Shown here: one piece after another, positions 5,689-6,331 of the stretch | Layout: every line of letters starts with the position of its first letter | Numbering within the stretch: the first letter of the stretch is position 1 | Assembly: GCA_016178435.1 (NCBI GenBank) | Contig: JACOTK010000066.1 | Coordinates: forward strand, 1-6,331 | Source of the DNA: Actinomycetota bacterium | Lineage (GTDB): Bacteria > Actinomycetota > Acidimicrobiia > Acidimicrobiales > CADCSY01 | Direction of reading: 5' to 3' | Length of the DNA stretch: 6,331 nucleotides | Made by a program: the position numbers and the translations under genes | Notes under the pieces: model-generated | Databases searched by the model: none | What the model saw: only the letters and a program-made list of their open reading frames with translations | What the model was told of the DNA's origin: nothing

Positions 5689-6331
5689 TCAGGAGCCCGT
5701 CACCGCATCGGCGACCCCCTGGAGGTCCGCGCAAACCAGATCTGCCACGGGGTCGGTGGGAAGGTCCTCGGGACCGGTGACGCCGCTCAACACCAACACG
5801 AAGTCGGCTTGGAGCATGCGGGCGAAACAGCCGTCGGTCGATGCTCGATCACCGACCATGGCGATGCGCCCTTCGCCCAGCATGGAGCGCACCAGATCGG
5901 CCATCGGTGCGTACGGCTTGCCGGCGATCTCGGGAGTGACGCCCGCCGCCGTCGCCACGGCCGCCAGGATGGCGCCCCCTCCAGGAGTCGGCCCTGCAGG
6001 CGTGGGGTACGTGGGGTCGTCATTGGTGCCGATGAGGCGTGCCCCGCCGTCGATGGCACGATGGGCAACCGTGAGTCGTTGGTAGTCGAAGTCCGTGTGG
6101 AACCCGACGACAACCGCATCCGGGCGTCCACCGACCACGACCTCGACCCCACGAGCCTCGAGCGCCTCGACGACTCCTGGCCCTGCGCATGCCAGGGCGG
6201 ACATGCCTGGCTCCAGCATCGATGCGGCCGCTTGCGCCGAGGTGACCACGTCACCCACGGCCGGAATCCCGAACGAAGCCAACTTGGCCTCCTGCACGCC
6301 GATCGGTGGGGACGAGTTGTTGGTGGCAAAG
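5689..6331 (-). CDS. HAD-IIA phosphatase, NagD/Rv1692-like (5' end beyond window)
   Basis: A HAD-superfamily subfamily IIA hydrolase; relatives remove phosphate from small sugar or glycerol phosphates (Rv1692 of M. tuberculosis is a glycerol 3-phosphate phosphatase). The frame runs open from the right edge, so the N-terminus with the first DxD motif lies outside. Visible, in order: FATNNSSPP at the edge (motif II, TNN); the C2-type cap, including VVVGFHTDFDYQRL and TNDDPTYPTPAGPTPGGGAI; GKPYAPM with the motif III lysine; and GDRASTD (5833-5853; motif IV acidic residues), then DFVLVLSGVT. These fit an active enzyme, and it ends at TGA 5689. In M. tuberculosis the equivalent gene lies shortly upstream of tlyA on the same strand; here about 2.4 kb of accessory genes separates them. 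Substrate cannot be set from the visible part. Confidence 0.92.
   Translation of the reverse strand, partial: FATNNSSPPIGVQEAKLASFGIPAVGDVVTSAQAAASMLEPGMSALACAGPGVVEALEARGVEVVVGGRPDAVVVGFHTDFDYQRLTVAHRAIDGGARLIGTNDDPTYPTPAGPTPGGGAILAAVATAAGVTPEIAGKPYAPMADLVRSMLGEGRIAMVGDRASTDGCFARMLQADFVLVLSGVTGPEDLPTDPVADLVCADLQGVADAVTGS

Noticed and set aside
5234..6085. Plus-strand 283-codon frame spanning the rhomboid end and the HAD gene
   Set aside because: It overlaps two well-supported genes in other frames and is Arg/Pro-rich without recognisable domains.
1..6331. CRISPR array, insertion sequence or transposase
   Set aside because: No spaced direct repeats, transposase motifs or terminal repeats flanking a gene were found. 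The 'mobile' label for the A-B pair comes from the family name, not from transfer genes seen here.

Overview
The window is a high-GC bacterial chromosome segment. It most likely comes from an actinobacterium: codons favour G/C in the third position, GTG starts appear, and four genes on the minus strand keep the order HAD phosphatase, tlyA, nadK, recN. That matches the Rv1692-tlyA-ppnK-recN neighbourhood known from Mycobacterium tuberculosis. The proteins do not look mycobacterial in detail, so a deeper actinobacterial lineage is a reasonable guess. I cannot name the species from this sequence.

Right to left on the minus strand, the conserved core is: a HAD-IIA sugar or glycerol phosphate phosphatase (5689 to the right edge, missing its N-terminus); the TlyA rRNA 2'-O-methyltransferase (2377-3225); NAD kinase (1502-2374); and the DNA repair ATPase RecN (1-1495, missing only its C-terminal end at the left edge). 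tlyA, nadK and recN are separated by 2 and 6 bases and are almost certainly one translationally coupled operon.

Between the HAD gene and tlyA lies a block of accessory DNA of about 2.4 kb (3226-5688). It holds (1) an intact 'mobile mystery protein' pair, an XRE-type regulator (A, 3982-4446) followed by a Fic-domain protein (B, 3344-3985) joined by an ATGA overlap; (2) an AT-rich divergent promoter region (4447-4500), out of character with its surroundings; (3) on the plus strand, what I read as a decayed MazEF-type toxin-antitoxin pair: a ribbon-helix-helix antitoxin with a damaged 5' end, overlapping a MazF reading frame with an internal deletion; and (4) a complete rhomboid intramembrane serine protease gene (4848-5645). 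Downstream of the Fic gene sit two back-to-back inverted repeats (3264-3333), probably the terminator or boundary between the accessory block and the tlyA operon.

The most interesting readings are that two toxin-antitoxin-like modules, one intact and one broken, lie head to head in an otherwise conserved interval, and that the MazEF remnant can still be recognised in sequence that would otherwise pass for a promoter gap in front of the rhomboid gene. The 43-base convergent gap between the rhomboid and HAD genes (5646-5688) shows no convincing terminator or other feature.
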